The notes: generated from the sequence alone by a model not told the origin. 43,626 nt of DNA from Chloroflexota bacterium (GCA_005881495.1 VBHI01000362.1:1-43626); one strand, 5' to 3'. Shown: positions 1 to 9,692, counted from the stretch's first letter. Made by a program: numbers and translations.

Positions 1-2
1 CA

Positions 3-1364
3 GGTTTTCTATCCACCCGATCCCTGGACACCTTACGTAATCGCGAGTACGCCCGGCTGGATGACGGCAACCACACCTACCTCGATTACACCGGTGGGGG
101 GCTTTATGCGATGTCTCAAATACGAGCACATCATGCCCTATTGGCCGACTCAGTTTTTGGCAATCCACATTCCTTAAACCCGACCTCGATAGCTACGACG
201 AGGCTGGTCGAGCAGGCCCGACGGTACGTTGCGCACTACTTCAATGCTGCACCAGAAGAGTATGTCGTCATTTTCACACCGAATGCAAGTGCAGCGCTGA
301 AGCTGGTCGGTGAGGCATATCCGTTTGAGCCTGGTGATCACTATCTGCTGACCTTCGATAATCACAACTCAGTCAACGGCATTCGCGAGTTTGCGCGTGG
401 TCGTGGCGCCACGACCACTTATGTTCCCGTGGAGCTGCCCGATATGCGCGTAGACGAGGTCCAATTGTTGGACAGCCTCGAGAGCGTGCGACCCGGCGGT
501 CACCATTTATTCGCGTACCCTGCACAGTCCAACTTCTCAGGTGTGCAGCATTCCCTCAACTGGATTGCCCAGGCACAGGCCAGAGGATGGGACGTACTGC
601 TCGACGCGGCGGCGTTTGTGGCAACTAATCGGCTGGATCTCAGCCGCTGGCATCCCGATTTTGTGCCACTCTCCTTTTACAAGATGTTTGGCTATCCCAC
701 CGGCGTCGGATGCCTGCTGGCGCGTCGAGTAGCGCTCGCCCGGTTACGTCGACCCTGGTTCGCTGGTGGCACTATCACTGTCGCTTCCGTGCAAGGAGAC
801 CGCTATTATCTGGCAGAGGGCGAAGCGGCTTTCGAAGACGGCACCCCCAACTACCTGATCCTGCCCGCGATAGAAATCGGCCTGCGGCATCTGGAAGCAG
901 TTGGTTTGGAGATGATTCACGAGCGGGTACATTGTTTAACAGGATGGCTGCTGGACAACCTGCTCACTCTAAAGCATACGAATGATCAGCCTCTTGTGCG
1001 ACTCTACGGTCCAACAGGGATGAAACAACGTGGTGGAACTTTAACTATGAACTTCTACCGTGCCGATGGAACACTCATTGACCACCGCGTGATCGAGCGG
1101 CAAGCCAATCAAGCCAACATCTCGTTGCGGACAGGTTGCTTTTGCAATCCTGGCGGCGGTGAGATTGCCCTAGGTCTCTCCGCGGGAGAGTTGGCAGCCT
1201 GCTTCCGACAGCCCACGCACCAGGATCGCCTCACCATCGACGATTTCCGCCTGTGCATCGACGGAAAAGGTTCTGGCGCGGTGCGTGTGTCGCTAGGTTT
1301 GGTAAGCAACTTTGCGGATGTCCACCGCTTCGTGCAATTCGCGCAAGGGCTGCTCAATCAGTGA
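3..1364 (+). CDS. Aminotransferase class V, Moco-sulfurase-like (5' partial)
   Basis: PLP-dependent fold-type I enzyme of the cysteine desulfurase / molybdenum cofactor sulfurase group. The reading frame stays open to the window edge and encodes RLDDGNHTYLDYTGGGLYA just before the first ATG at 111. That is the conserved N-terminus of the family, so the true start lies upstream and 111 is an internal Met. The PLP lysine is expected in SFYKMFGYPTGVG. A candidate persulfide cysteine lies in LRTGCFCNPGGGE near the C-terminus, as in MOCOS N-terminal domains. No MOSC domain is fused. Family assignment is firm; the exact substrate (cysteine for Moco sulfuration or Fe-S work) is inference. Two hairpins follow the stop codon. 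Confidence 0.85.
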   Translation, partial: GFLSTRSLDTLRNREYARLDDGNHTYLDYTGGGLYAMSQIRAHHALLADSVFGNPHSLNPTSIATTRLVEQARRYVAHYFNAAPEEYVVIFTPNASAALKLVGEAYPFEPGDHYLLTFDNHNSVNGIREFARGRGATTTYVPVELPDMRVDEVQLLDSLESVRPGGHHLFAYPAQSNFSGVQHSLNWIAQAQARGWDVLLDAAAFVATNRLDLSRWHPDFVPLSFYKMFGYPTGVGCLLARRVALARLRRPWFAGGTITVASVQGDRYYLAEGEAAFEDGTPNYLILPAIEIGLRHLEAVGLEMIHERVHCLTGWLLDNLLTLKHTNDQPLVRLYGPTGMKQRGGTLTMNFYRADGTLIDHRVIERQANQANISLRTGCFCNPGGGEIALGLSAGELAACFRQPTHQDRLTIDDFRLCIDGKGSGAVRVSLGLVSNFADVHRFVQFAQGLLNQ

Positions 1365-1418
1365 AATCAGGTTGGGTTTGTCCCTTCTCCTGGACAGAAA
1401 CAATAGGTAACGCAACGC

Positions 1419-1448
1419 AATAAGGAGAGCACTGCTGCTCTCCTTATT
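1419..1448 (+). terminator. Hairpin after the aminotransferase gene
   Basis: Perfect 13-bp inverted repeat AATAAGGAGAGCA / TGCTCTCCTTATT with a 4-nt loop, 55 nt after the stop codon. The arms end in ATTGTTCC rather than a long T run, so this is a moderate rho-independent terminator. Confidence 0.6.
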
Positions 1449-1500
1449 GTTCCCCCTGAGGCCAATCTGTGTGCTGAGTGACCAGGTACGCCGTTCCCTA

Positions 1501-1527
1501 AAACCAGAGCCAGAGCGGCTCTGGTTT
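1501..1527 (+). terminator. Second hairpin, GC-rich
   Basis: Perfect 11-bp inverted repeat AAACCAGAGCC / GGCTCTGGTTT with a 5-nt loop. It is flanked by A- and T-rich bases and could terminate on either strand. From here to 1929 I see no gene, only the leader of the zinc-ribbon gene. Confidence 0.5.
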
Positions 1528-1929
1528 AGTTCCTGCTTCATCCAGAACTCCATGATTGCAATCCAACCGGCGAGTTTTCTGTCCACAGGCGTTACTTCCC
1601 GCAGAACTTACATGCGGTACATGTTCCATGCTATATACTTGAAAGGATAATATATAGACAACAGATGCCTCCCCCAAGGCATCTCCCCTGGAACTTTTTC
1701 CCCCATAAGTATAATAGTCGCTTCAGGTGATAATATGGTTGATAACCTGTTAAGAAATCATGAAGATTCACCAAAAAAAGGACATGTCGGGTTAAGAAAA
1801 AAATCATATGCTTCCCCGTTCCCCCCTTCGACAGAAAGACATAGATACTTTGTTTCATTTGCCAAGGCTCTTTCCACCGTGTTATATTATGGAACGTAAA
1901 CCCTGGTTTTCTCTGAGAGGAATACGGAC

Positions 1930-2517
1930 ATGCGATGTCCCCAATGCGGCTTCGAAAATGTGAACGCCAGTGCCTATTGTGAACAATGTGGTTCACCGCA
2001 GAATATGAGAGAAATTGCGCCAGGGCAGGAAGAATACAAAGCTCCACCTCCGCCGCCTCTCAATGGGCATCATGTATTGCCCCCTGTTCCACAGCCACCC
2101 CCATTAGAATATGACCAGGTGACGCCTCCTTCTCTTTCATATCCACAAGCGATTGCCCGTCCAGGTATAGGGATATTCAGCGGCATTCTTTACTTCGTTG
2201 GTGTCGCCATTGCAATCTTCGGTCTGCTCGGAATACTCACAACTTTTGGAACGGGCTCAATCATCGGCCTCACAGGTCTACTGCTCACGCTCATCATTGT
2301 CATCGTGAGTATCGCCTTATTATTCCGCATCCGCGATCGAAAGACCAGCTTGCGTTGGTGGCAACGAATTGTATGGATTATTGGAGCGACACTGGTTGCA
2401 TTTCTTGCGCTTATTTTAGAAGTTATCGTCTACCCGAGCGGCACGTTGACAAATTACTTTACAGGTTCCATCATCTTGCTCTCGGGCCTTGCCATAGTCG
2501 GCATCTCAATCTGGTAA
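1930..2517 (+). CDS. Zinc-ribbon membrane protein
   Basis: 195-residue protein. Residues 3-21 form a zinc ribbon with two CxxC pairs (CPQC and CEQC). A proline-rich linker with PPPPP follows to about residue 70, then four hydrophobic segments at roughly 77-100, 102-128, 140-162 and 170-194. This architecture, a cytoplasmic zinc ribbon on a small multi-pass membrane domain, is common in Gram-positive bacteria and Chloroflexota, but its function is unknown. The start has a GAGAGG Shine-Dalgarno 9 nt upstream. It converges with valS across a short hairpin. Confidence 0.75.
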   Translation: MRCPQCGFENVNASAYCEQCGSPQNMREIAPGQEEYKAPPPPPLNGHHVLPPVPQPPPLEYDQVTPPSLSYPQAIARPGIGIFSGILYFVGVAIAIFGLLGILTTFGTGSIIGLTGLLLTLIIVIVSIALLFRIRDRKTSLRWWQRIVWIIGATLVAFLALILEVIVYPSGTLTNYFTGSIILLSGLAIVGISIW

Positions 2518-2535
2518 GAACCTTAATGTAGGAGA

Positions 2536-2558
2536 GGCGCAATGCTGGATATTGCGCC
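2536..2558. terminator. Convergent hairpin between zinc-ribbon gene and valS
   Basis: Inverted repeat GGCGCAAT / ATTGCGCC with a 7-nt loop, in the 50 bp between two converging genes. It probably serves both strands. Confidence 0.5.
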
Positions 2559-2567
2559 CCAGCGTAA

Positions 2568-5012
2568 CTAATACACCTCTACCGCCAATTCACCACTGCA
2601 CAACGTTTGATCGTCAGCCTCCGCTAGAACAATCCTCCTGGCCCGCGTTGCACTCTGGCAATCGACCATGGCCATCTCAAAAGCAGCGCGTTGAGCAGGA
2701 GACAAACCGCTACGTATGTGCAAAATCTTCAGTTCCGCACCGACAGACAACCCACGTTCCGCCTTATAGCGACGAACCTGATGCAGCAGTTCTAACAATT
2801 TCCCCCCAACGCTCTCGGCCTCTGCATCGATCCATTCTGGATGCTCCAACGGCCATTCCGCCAGGTGAACAGAGGTAGCCCCGTCCCATTGGCGAAAAAG
2901 TCCCTGGTATATCTCTTCCGTTATATACGGCAAATGTGGAGCCAGCATTTTCAGTACACTCAAAAGCGCCTGGTAGAGCGTCCATTGCGCGGCATATCGT
3001 TCCTGTTCTGCTTCACCATAGAGGCGAGCTTTCGCCAGTTCCAGGTAATTATCACACAGGTCTGACCAGAAAAAGCGTTCAACTTCCGCACGAGAAGAGG
3101 CATATTCATACTGCTCCAGTTGAGTTGTCGTGGCGGCTATCGTTCGCGCCAGTCGGGAGAGCAACCAGCGATCAGTCGGCAGCAGTTCCGCGGGTTGAGT
3201 TTCGTTTGCAAAGTCGCCCAGTCTGCCTTCGGCAAAACGACTGGCATTCCATAATTTCGTGACCAGGCGACGACCATTAGCTATCATCTCCGGGCTGAGT
3301 GGACTGTCCGAGCCGGTGCGCCCCGTTGTCGCCCAGTAGCGCAGCGCGTCAGCAGACTCCTTTTCAATAACCTCCATTGGCCCAACCTCGCGATGCTCCT
3401 GCGACTTGGAAATCTTACGCCTTTCCGCAGAAAGGCCATGTCCAGAGATCATGATCTCTCGCCAAGGTATCTCGCCGGTGTGATACAGCGACTTGATAAT
3501 CGTATAAAATGCCCATGTGCGAATAATGTCGTGCGCCTGGGGTCGCAAATTGGCTGGAAAGTGCCGTGCAAACCAGCCTGAATCATCTGGCCAATGTCCG
3601 ATAATCATTGGTGAGCAGGACGATGTCATCCAGGTATCCATGACATCTGGCTCTGGCTCAAAATCGGACGAGCCACAGGTACAAGCATCAGGGGGCGGCG
3701 TGTTTTGTGGGTCAACGGGCAACTGCTCCAACGTTGCCAACAAGGTCTCACCGCACGTGCGGCATAGCCAAGCGGGAAACGGAACGCCAATGTAGCGCTG
3801 CCGCGAAATGCACCAATCCCACTGCAGGTGTTCAACCCAATGCTCATAACGGATTCGCATGTGCTCGGGATGCCAGCGAATCTTGCGCCCAGCCTCTAAC
3901 AATCGCTCTTTTTGATCAAGGACTCGAATAAACCACTGCCGCGTGTGCAGGTATTCGACAGGAGTTCCGCAGCGTTCGTGCGTTCCAACATCGTGTTCTA
4001 TCGTTTCCTCACCTAGAATCTGCTCAGTGTCTCTCAGGTAGCCGAGAATACGCCTACGAGCTTCTTGAACTGGCAGCCCGGCATAAGCGCCAGCCAATTC
4101 CGTCATACGTCCATCGCGCCCGATAACGGCTCGCAGAGGAAGCTGAAATGTATGCCACCAGCGGACATCTGTCGAATCCCCAAAGGTACAGCACATAACG
4201 GCGCCACTCCCTTTGGTAGGGTCGGCCAATTCATCTGCCAGGATGGGAACGGCTAACGCTTTTGCACCAGTGAATGCCCCACTATCTATACTTGCCGTTT
4301 TCCCTGGCAGATGTTTATACCGCAAGTCAGCAGGGTGAACAAAGATGGCAACGCAGGCAGGTAACAGTTCTGGACGAGTCGTGGCAATCGGCAGTATTCC
4401 ACCATCTGAAAGGCGAAAAGCCAGGGTCGTGAACTGCGCCGGCAACGTGGCGTCATTGACTTCTGCCTGCGCAATCGCTGTCCGACATTCTGGGCACCAG
4501 AGCGCCGGTGCCAGTTGCGCATACGTCAAATCATGCTGATGTAGTTGGATAAAAGACCACTGAGCAACACGCCGCGCCTCTGCTGAAATGCTCGAATAGC
4601 GATAACGCCAATCAACACTCAGGCTCAATCTCCGCCAAAGTTGTTCAAAACGATCCTCCGTCTGCTGTGTAAGTTCCATGCAGGCAGCAATGAATGCCTC
4701 GCGCCCCATCTCTGTCGCTTTCCGTTTGATAGTTTTCTCGACAAAACGTTCTGTGGGCAGTCCGTTATCGTCAAAACCCATAGGATAGTAGACATGATCG
4801 CCAAGCATCCTGCGGTATCGAGCAATCACATCCGCCTGTGTGTAGGAGTAGCAGTGACCAATGTGCAACTGTCCTGAGACGGTCGGTGGAGGGGTATCGA
4901 TCGTGAAGTGCTGGCCCGGGCCAGCGGGATCATATCCATAAACATTCTTTTGCTCCCAGAAGCGAGCCAGGCGGGGTTCTGCCTCTCGGAAGTCGTAACG
5001 GTTGGGCAACAT
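2568..5012 (-). CDS. valS: Valine--tRNA ligase
   Basis: Class I aminoacyl-tRNA synthetase charging tRNA-Val; cytoplasmic. Both signature motifs are present: HIGH in PPPTVSGQLHIGH near the N-terminus and KISKSQ about two-thirds along. The editing domain has the IATTRPELLPACVAIFVHP segment. A C-terminal anticodon-binding region follows. At 814 residues it is slightly short for ValS, and I do not see the long C-terminal coiled coil of the E. coli enzyme. The open frame extends to 5132, but the ATG at 5012 has an AAGGAG Shine-Dalgarno 10 nt upstream and starts with the family-typical NRYDF, and the extra 40 codons would translate the T-box terminator. Expression is controlled by the T-box leader just upstream. 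Confidence 0.95.
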   Translation of the reverse strand: MLPNRYDFREAEPRLARFWEQKNVYGYDPAGPGQHFTIDTPPPTVSGQLHIGHCYSYTQADVIARYRRMLGDHVYYPMGFDDNGLPTERFVEKTIKRKATEMGREAFIAACMELTQQTEDRFEQLWRRLSLSVDWRYRYSSISAEARRVAQWSFIQLHQHDLTYAQLAPALWCPECRTAIAQAEVNDATLPAQFTTLAFRLSDGGILPIATTRPELLPACVAIFVHPADLRYKHLPGKTASIDSGAFTGAKALAVPILADELADPTKGSGAVMCCTFGDSTDVRWWHTFQLPLRAVIGRDGRMTELAGAYAGLPVQEARRRILGYLRDTEQILGEETIEHDVGTHERCGTPVEYLHTRQWFIRVLDQKERLLEAGRKIRWHPEHMRIRYEHWVEHLQWDWCISRQRYIGVPFPAWLCRTCGETLLATLEQLPVDPQNTPPPDACTCGSSDFEPEPDVMDTWMTSSCSPMIIGHWPDDSGWFARHFPANLRPQAHDIIRTWAFYTIIKSLYHTGEIPWREIMISGHGLSAERRKISKSQEHREVGPMEVIEKESADALRYWATTGRTGSDSPLSPEMIANGRRLVTKLWNASRFAEGRLGDFANETQPAELLPTDRWLLSRLARTIAATTTQLEQYEYASSRAEVERFFWSDLCDNYLELAKARLYGEAEQERYAAQWTLYQALLSVLKMLAPHLPYITEEIYQGLFRQWDGATSVHLAEWPLEHPEWIDAEAESVGGKLLELLHQVRRYKAERGLSVGAELKILHIRSGLSPAQRAAFEMAMVDCQSATRARRIVLAEADDQTLCSGELAVEVY

Positions 5013-5034
5013 ACTCGTAGTACTCCTTATAAGC

Positions 5035-5322
5035 GATAAAAAAGCACTGCCACCTCGCAAGGACGAGGGCAGCGCTACTCGTGGTACCACCTTGTTTCGA
5101 TAGCCAAACCGCCCAACCTGTTGTGGGTCCAACTATCCTCTATCCAGCGTTAACGGGCTGACCCGGAACGTCCTACCACTGCATGGCTATGCAGTTTCGA
5201 GCAATCGACTCACGAGCCACGTTCAAGGCGCTCATCCGTAGGAGGCTCGCACCCGGTGACCTCCATTCTCTGGCAGATAGCTTCCCTCTACTCCGCTCGT
5301 TCCAAGTCTTTTATACTATATT
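5035..5322 (-). promoter_or_regulatory. T-box riboswitch leader of valS
   Basis: On the minus strand the T-box core AAGGTGGTACCACG lies at 5080-5094, matching the family consensus AGGGTGGNACCGCG. It is followed by a terminator hairpin (5044-5075) and a run of six T (5038-5043) just before the valS Shine-Dalgarno. Uncharged tRNA-Val should pair through NCCA with the TGGT-type bulge and stabilise the antiterminator. A plausible valine specifier codon, GTG at 5218-5220, follows GAAC on the Stem I side. The specifier is tentative because I could not fold Stem I. Since the gene is valS, a valine T-box is expected. Confidence 0.9.
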
Positions 5323-5329
5323 ACCTCAA

Positions 5330-5359
5330 ACTATACACGCTGAGAGGATCATCTGTCAA
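5330..5359 (-). promoter_or_regulatory. Sigma-70-type promoter of valS leader
   Basis: Minus strand: -35 TTGACA (5354-5359), 18-nt spacer, -10 TATAGT (5330-5335). This places transcription start near 5322, at the 5' end of the T-box leader. Confidence 0.7.
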
Positions 5360-5464
5360 GCCAAAAATCAACCTGATCGACCGAAAATATGCGCCTCGAC
5401 TAATTTCAACCTACCCGCCTGGTGATAGAAACAGCGTCTAATTAATGAAATTGGTAAATCAGTC

Positions 5465-5498
5465 CCTTTTGTAAACGTATACCTTTTGTAAACGTATA
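5465..5498. repeat. Perfect 17-bp tandem duplication
   Basis: CCTTTTGTAAACGTATA occurs twice back to back (5465-5481 and 5482-5498), followed by an alternating TA tract (about 5495-5516). It lies in the 400-bp gap upstream of the sigma factor gene. Two helical-phase copies could be a regulator binding site. Confidence 0.6.
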
Positions 5499-5533
5499 TA
5501 CGTATATATATATATAAAGCTTTGAAAGTCACT

Positions 5534-5604
5534 CACCGTATCAAACCAAGATAAGGTTAGAACCTGACTTCAATTAAGGTAATTACCTGATGTGATACCT
5601 TAAT
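5534..5604. promoter_or_regulatory. Cluster of AGGT...ACCT palindromes upstream of the sigma factor
   Basis: AGGTTAGAACCT (5534-5545) and the perfect palindrome AGGTAATTACCT (5577-5588) share the same half-site. A larger inverted repeat ATTAAGGTA / TACCTTAAT spans 5573-5604. The arrangement suggests operators for a dimeric regulator of the downstream sigma gene; no regulator is known from the sequence. Confidence 0.4.
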
Positions 5605-5759
5605 CCTCTCTTTTAAAATGTAAGAGAGTGGAACTAAAGTAAGCAAGAAATGGATGTTTATCCAGAAAGTACCAGTCGGCCTGTAAATGCTGACCACGAG
5701 GCCAGGTGGAGTCCGGCAGCTGATTTTGTCGGCAAGTTTCCCGAAGGGAGCGTGGAATT

Positions 5760-6884
5760 ATGGCAGTTGTTCAACCCCTCAGCGATGTCCCCAGGACAAA
5801 GCTGACCACACGTAGTACGACTGCGGCAAAGTTTGCCCCAGCCATTTCTCAAGATTTTGAGATGGATCTGGATATGTCCTTAGTCAAAGGTATTCCAGAA
5901 CGTAATACGGAACCACTTATTGCACTGGATGTGCGTTCAACCGAGGTAAGCGACTCGTTACTTTCCGATGCTGTTGACGAAAGTAGCGACATCGATACTT
6001 TAGAAGATGTCGTGGAACGTCCCCGACGCGGTCATGGAATCACGACACGTCAGGCGTCAGGAGCTGAAGATGCTTTTCAGAGCTATCTGCGTGATATACG
6101 CGGGTTGGGTTTGCTCACTCACGCAGAAGAGATAGATCTGGCGCAACGCGCCGCAGCTGGCGATGAGCCTGCGCGCCGCAAACTCATTGAATCCAATCTT
6201 CGTCTCGTCATCGCTATCGCGCGCCGCTATACCAGCACAGGCGTCCCCCTCATTGATCTCATACAGGAAGGCAATCTTGGGCTTATGCGCGCGGCAGAGA
6301 AATTCGATTACCAGCGCGGCTGTCATTTTGGCACGTATGCCACATGGTGGATTCGCCAGGCAGTTAGCAGGGCCGCCGGTGAGCAATCCCGGCTTATCCA
6401 CCTGCCTGAGCACGTTGCGACTCGCTTGCGCAAAGTGCGCCGGGTCGCAGCCCAGCTTTCACAGGAGAACGGTCTCGATCCCCTGCCAGACCAAATCGCT
6501 GCAGCATGTAATATCGATGTGAACGAGGTCATAGATTTGCTCGGCGTCATCGAGCAGCCAGTATCTTTAGACGCACCTGTCGACGATGAGGCGCGCTATT
6601 CTCTCGCCGATACACTGGAAGACAGCACAACACCCGCTCCTGCCGAGACAGCCTCACAACACCTGCTGGGTGAGGAACTACATCGAGCGCTCGCCCTGCT
6701 CACTCCTCGCGAACGCGCGGTCATCACGCTTCGCTACGGCATCGGCGATGGACGCAGCCGCACGTTGCTTGAAGTAGGCAAAGAATTAGGCATTTCTCGT
6801 GAACGAGTGCGCCAGCTAGAAGTCGTAGCGCTGATGAAATTGCGTAGCATCAGCGGCAACGCCGCCCTGCGGGAATGCGTCTAG
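5760..6884 (+). CDS. RNA polymerase sigma factor, RpoD/SigA family
   Basis: 374 residues. After a variable acidic N-terminal stretch of about 100 residues come region 1.2 ([19 protein letters not shown]), region 2 with [19 protein letters not shown] and [11 protein letters not shown], region 3, and region 4 with [18 protein letters not shown] and the helix-turn-helix [12 protein letters not shown]. It lacks the long region 1.1 and non-conserved insert of a large vegetative sigma factor, so it may be a group 2 or a short group 1 factor. The start has GGGAG 9 nt upstream. It stands alone with a long, palindrome-rich leader, so it is probably regulated. Confidence 0.92.
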   Translation: MAVVQPLSDVPRTKLTTRSTTAAKFAPAISQDFEMDLDMSLVKGIPERNTEPLIALDVRSTEVSDSLLSDAVDESSDIDTLEDVVERPRRGHGITTRQASGAEDAFQSYLRDIRGLGLLTHAEEIDLAQRAAAGDEPARRKLIESNLRLVIAIARRYTSTGVPLIDLIQEGNLGLMRAAEKFDYQRGCHFGTYATWWIRQAVSRAAGEQSRLIHLPEHVATRLRKVRRVAAQLSQENGLDPLPDQIAAACNIDVNEVIDLLGVIEQPVSLDAPVDDEARYSLADTLEDSTTPAPAETASQHLLGEELHRALALLTPRERAVITLRYGIGDGRSRTLLEVGKELGISRERVRQLEVVALMKLRSISGNAALRECV

Positions 6885-6930
6885 TCCAACACACTACACA
6901 TGTTTTGAACGCCAAACTCGTTAAATGGAG

Positions 6931-6950
6931 GGGCGGGGCAAGTCCCGCCC
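6931..6950 (+). terminator. GC hairpin after the sigma factor gene
   Basis: GGGCGGG / CCCGCCC with a 6-nt loop, 46 nt after the stop codon. There is no T tract, so it is a weak terminator candidate. Confidence 0.4.
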
Positions 6951-7094
6951 TGAAAGCCGTGCCGACGCGTTGTGGTGAAGCCCACTGGTGTTTCTCCATC
7001 TGTCTCGACTAATCTCTCAAACTATGTTAAACTGCAACTAAGGAACTTGGAAATAACGGATAAAGGTACATAGATACAAGGAGAATCGAGACCC

Positions 7095-8066
7095 ATGGCA
7101 ACCTGCACATCTTGCGGTAACGACGTTACCGGTAAAAAGTTTTGTCAACAGTGCGGCACGCCTGTACAACAAGTAGCCACTCCCGCACCGGCCAGCCAGG
7201 CCGCTCCAATGAATAACACTTGCCCACGCTGTAATGAACCAGTCAATCCGAGGGCAGCATTTTGTAATCATTGTGGCTCATCATTGAGTGCACAAGTAGT
7301 GGCTCCCACTGCCATCCCTTCCCAGCCAACAACGAGTCGCTGTCCTGCATGTCAGGCAGATGTTCCCATCAATAATGCCTTCTGCACCAATTGCGGACAA
7401 AACATGCACACGCCAGCAGCTCCTGCAAGTCCTTTTTGTACCAACTGTGGCCACCAGAACGCCCCAGGCGTACGTTTCTGCGCCAGTTGTGGTAATCAAC
7501 TCGGAGCATCCACACCCACACCTATGGCTCAATCCGCCTATTCCGGCTACACTCCGCCTCCTGGACAGTATTCCCCACCACAGCAACCATACCATGCGGC
7601 ATACGGGCAGCCTCAGTATGCCCAACCACCACAGCAACCCTATGGGCAACCCCCGTATCCACCAACTCAATATCCACAGCAATATCCGCCCCAAGGACAA
7701 ATGGGTCCGGGATATCAGCCCCAACCCATGATGGGCCAGCAGCCAATGGTTTTGCGCTGCCCTGTCTGTATGGCTATGGCGCCTCTAGGTACCACAAACT
7801 GCGCCAGCTGCCATACCAGCCTCGCAGGAGTTGCCCCAACACCCGCTAATATACCACAGCAACAGGGAGGATTGGGTGGCTTTATGCAGGGCGATGGCGG
7901 AAAATACGCTATGGGGGCCCTGGGCGGTGCAGCCGCCGTCCTTGGTGGCGAAATGCTCATGCATGGTATGGAAAATTCCTTTGGTGGCCGTGACGAGGGC
8001 TATCATCACCGTGATGAGGGTATGTTGGGCGGCCTGGGTGAAATAGCCAACGATCTCGGTTTATAA
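7095..8066 (+). CDS. Five-zinc-ribbon protein with PQ-rich linker
   Basis: 323 residues. Five zinc ribbons with paired CxxC motifs are visible: four in the first 140 residues (CTSC/CQQC, CPRC/CNHC, CPAC/CTNC, CTNC/CASC) and one near residue 220 (CPVC/CASC). Ribbons 4 and 5 are separated by a Pro/Gln/Tyr-rich low-complexity linker of about 70 residues. The tail is Gly-rich with an AMGALGGAAAVLGG segment and His/Asp-rich GYHHRDEG. This resembles DZANK-type scaffold proteins. No catalytic domain is seen and function is unknown; the Gly-rich hydrophobic stretch could insert in or touch the membrane. An AAGGAG Shine-Dalgarno lies 12 nt before the ATG. Confidence 0.8.
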   Translation: MATCTSCGNDVTGKKFCQQCGTPVQQVATPAPASQAAPMNNTCPRCNEPVNPRAAFCNHCGSSLSAQVVAPTAIPSQPTTSRCPACQADVPINNAFCTNCGQNMHTPAAPASPFCTNCGHQNAPGVRFCASCGNQLGASTPTPMAQSAYSGYTPPPGQYSPPQQPYHAAYGQPQYAQPPQQPYGQPPYPPTQYPQQYPPQGQMGPGYQPQPMMGQQPMVLRCPVCMAMAPLGTTNCASCHTSLAGVAPTPANIPQQQGGLGGFMQGDGGKYAMGALGGAAAVLGGEMLMHGMENSFGGRDEGYHHRDEGMLGGLGEIANDLGL

Positions 8067-8088
8067 ACAGCATACAAGCTGCAAGAAC

Positions 8089-8117
8089 ACCTGCAATGGT
8101 TGATTCACCTTGCAGGT
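8089..8117 (+). terminator. Hairpin after zinc-ribbon gene
   Basis: ACCTGCAA / TTGCAGGT with a 13-nt loop, 22 nt after the stop codon. The following bases are only moderately T-rich. Confidence 0.45.
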
Positions 8118-8355
8118 ATCTTCATATTGCGATAGGATTCAGCACCCAAATTGGCTATCTTTCCTCCTATTCTTCTTCAATTCTGTTGCGACACAAGACT
8201 AAACCGTCTATAATACTGTGGGATATTCGACAAAATCGTCTATCATGCCGCATTTTTGTATGTAAAAAATGAGCTGTCTTTTCTGTTCATCTCTGTACAT
8301 TTATATCTTTAACCTTGAAATATTTATGAGGAGAAGTGGTATTTTTTCACATAAA

Positions 8356-9669
8356 ATGGCACGCAGAGAGAAAGTCACAGCAGATAATTGGATGAATTTC
8401 GAGCGCACAACCTTATCCAACGGCCTACGCCTGCTCACTGCCCAGATGCCCGGTATGCGTTCGGCTAGCATTGGTTTCTTTTTAACCGTTGGCTCTCGCT
8501 ACGAGACAGATTCGCTTGCTGGTGTATCGCACTTCATTGAGCATATGCTTTTCAAAGGCTCGCAGCATTACCCAACCGCTCGCCTCATCTCCGAGGCCAT
8601 CGAAGGCGTTGGCGGTATTTTTAACGGGAGCACCGGCAAGGAACTCACCAGTTATACAGCGCGTGTACCTGCAGAACAGCTTCCCATTGTAATGAATGTG
8701 TTGGCCGATATGATACGAAACCCACTCTTCGATGCAAACGAGATCGAAAAAGAGCGCAATGTGATAATAGAAGAGTTGAGCGCTACCCGTGATGACCCGC
8801 AGGAATGGGCCAACTTATTGGTCGACGAGGTGATGTGGCCTGGTCTACCCCTGGGGCGTGACGATGCAGGCCTTGTTGAGACGGTCGCTCAAATCCAGCG
8901 TCAACAACTGCTCGATTACCTGGATGCTCACTATCGACCCAGTTCGCTCGTTATCAGCGTCGCAGGCAATATTGACCACGCACAGGTTCTCAGTGAGACT
9001 GAGCGCCTATTTAACGATTGGGATACTCGTGAGCACCCGCGCTGGGAAGAGAGCTTGCCGCCGCAGGATACCCTTCCTGTTGCGATGATACGCAAAGATA
9101 CGGAGCAGACCAATATCTGCCTGGCAACGCTTGGAACAGCCTATACTTCTTCTGATTATTACACCATATTGTTAGTAAATGCTATTTTAGGTGACGGTAT
9201 GAGTTCCAGGCTTTTTCAAACCATTCGTGAAGAGCAAGGGCTTGCTTATGACATCGGCAGTTATTTCAATAGTTATCATGAGACAGGCAGTCTGGTGGTC
9301 AGCGCGGGTGTTGACCCTTCACAGACCGAAGCGGCTGTGCGCGCTATTATTGGCGAACTCAACCATCTTTGTGAGGACCCTGTACCGGCAGCCGAACTTG
9401 AACGCATCAAAACATATGTACGGGGGAGCATTCTTTTAGGGCTGGAAGGCACTCACCAGGTCGCTTCATGGCTAGGAAGCCAGGAGAGCCTGCGGAACAA
9501 AATCCTAGGTATTGATGAGATGATAGCGCAGGTTGATGCCGTCACCTCACAGGATATTCAGCGTGTGGCACAGTTCTGCTTTGCGCCGGCGTGGCGTCGC
9601 CTGGCCATCATTGGGCCAGATGATCCGCATAAAGCAGAGCACTTTGGCAAGCTGCTCAAAGGCCTGTAA
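8356..9669 (+). CDS. M16 family zinc metallopeptidase
   Basis: Inverzincin of the processing-peptidase/PqqL-like group. The zinc motif HFIEH (HxxEH) is in VSHFIEHMLFKGS, and the third ligand is the Glu of NVIIEELSATRDDP about 75 residues later. The C-terminal M16 half is present (residues about 190-430). Length matches single-chain bacterial peptidases of about 420-440 residues. No signal peptide is seen, so it is cytoplasmic. The open frame reaches back to 8269; ATGs at 8326, 8356 and 8392 all lack a well-spaced Shine-Dalgarno, and homology begins at MNFERTTL (8392), so the start is uncertain. It heads an apparent operon: the TPR gene starts 24 nt downstream. Confidence 0.9.
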   Translation: MARREKVTADNWMNFERTTLSNGLRLLTAQMPGMRSASIGFFLTVGSRYETDSLAGVSHFIEHMLFKGSQHYPTARLISEAIEGVGGIFNGSTGKELTSYTARVPAEQLPIVMNVLADMIRNPLFDANEIEKERNVIIEELSATRDDPQEWANLLVDEVMWPGLPLGRDDAGLVETVAQIQRQQLLDYLDAHYRPSSLVISVAGNIDHAQVLSETERLFNDWDTREHPRWEESLPPQDTLPVAMIRKDTEQTNICLATLGTAYTSSDYYTILLVNAILGDGMSSRLFQTIREEQGLAYDIGSYFNSYHETGSLVVSAGVDPSQTEAAVRAIIGELNHLCEDPVPAAELERIKTYVRGSILLGLEGTHQVASWLGSQESLRNKILGIDEMIAQVDAVTSQDIQRVAQFCFAPAWRRLAIIGPDDPHKAEHFGKLLKGL

Positions 9670-9692
9670 AGCAGGAAGAGGAGATCAGGATT

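Noticed and set aside
5650..5802. 50-codon ORF overlapping the sigma factor start
   Set aside because: No good Shine-Dalgarno and no family similarity; the sigma start at 5760 is well supported.
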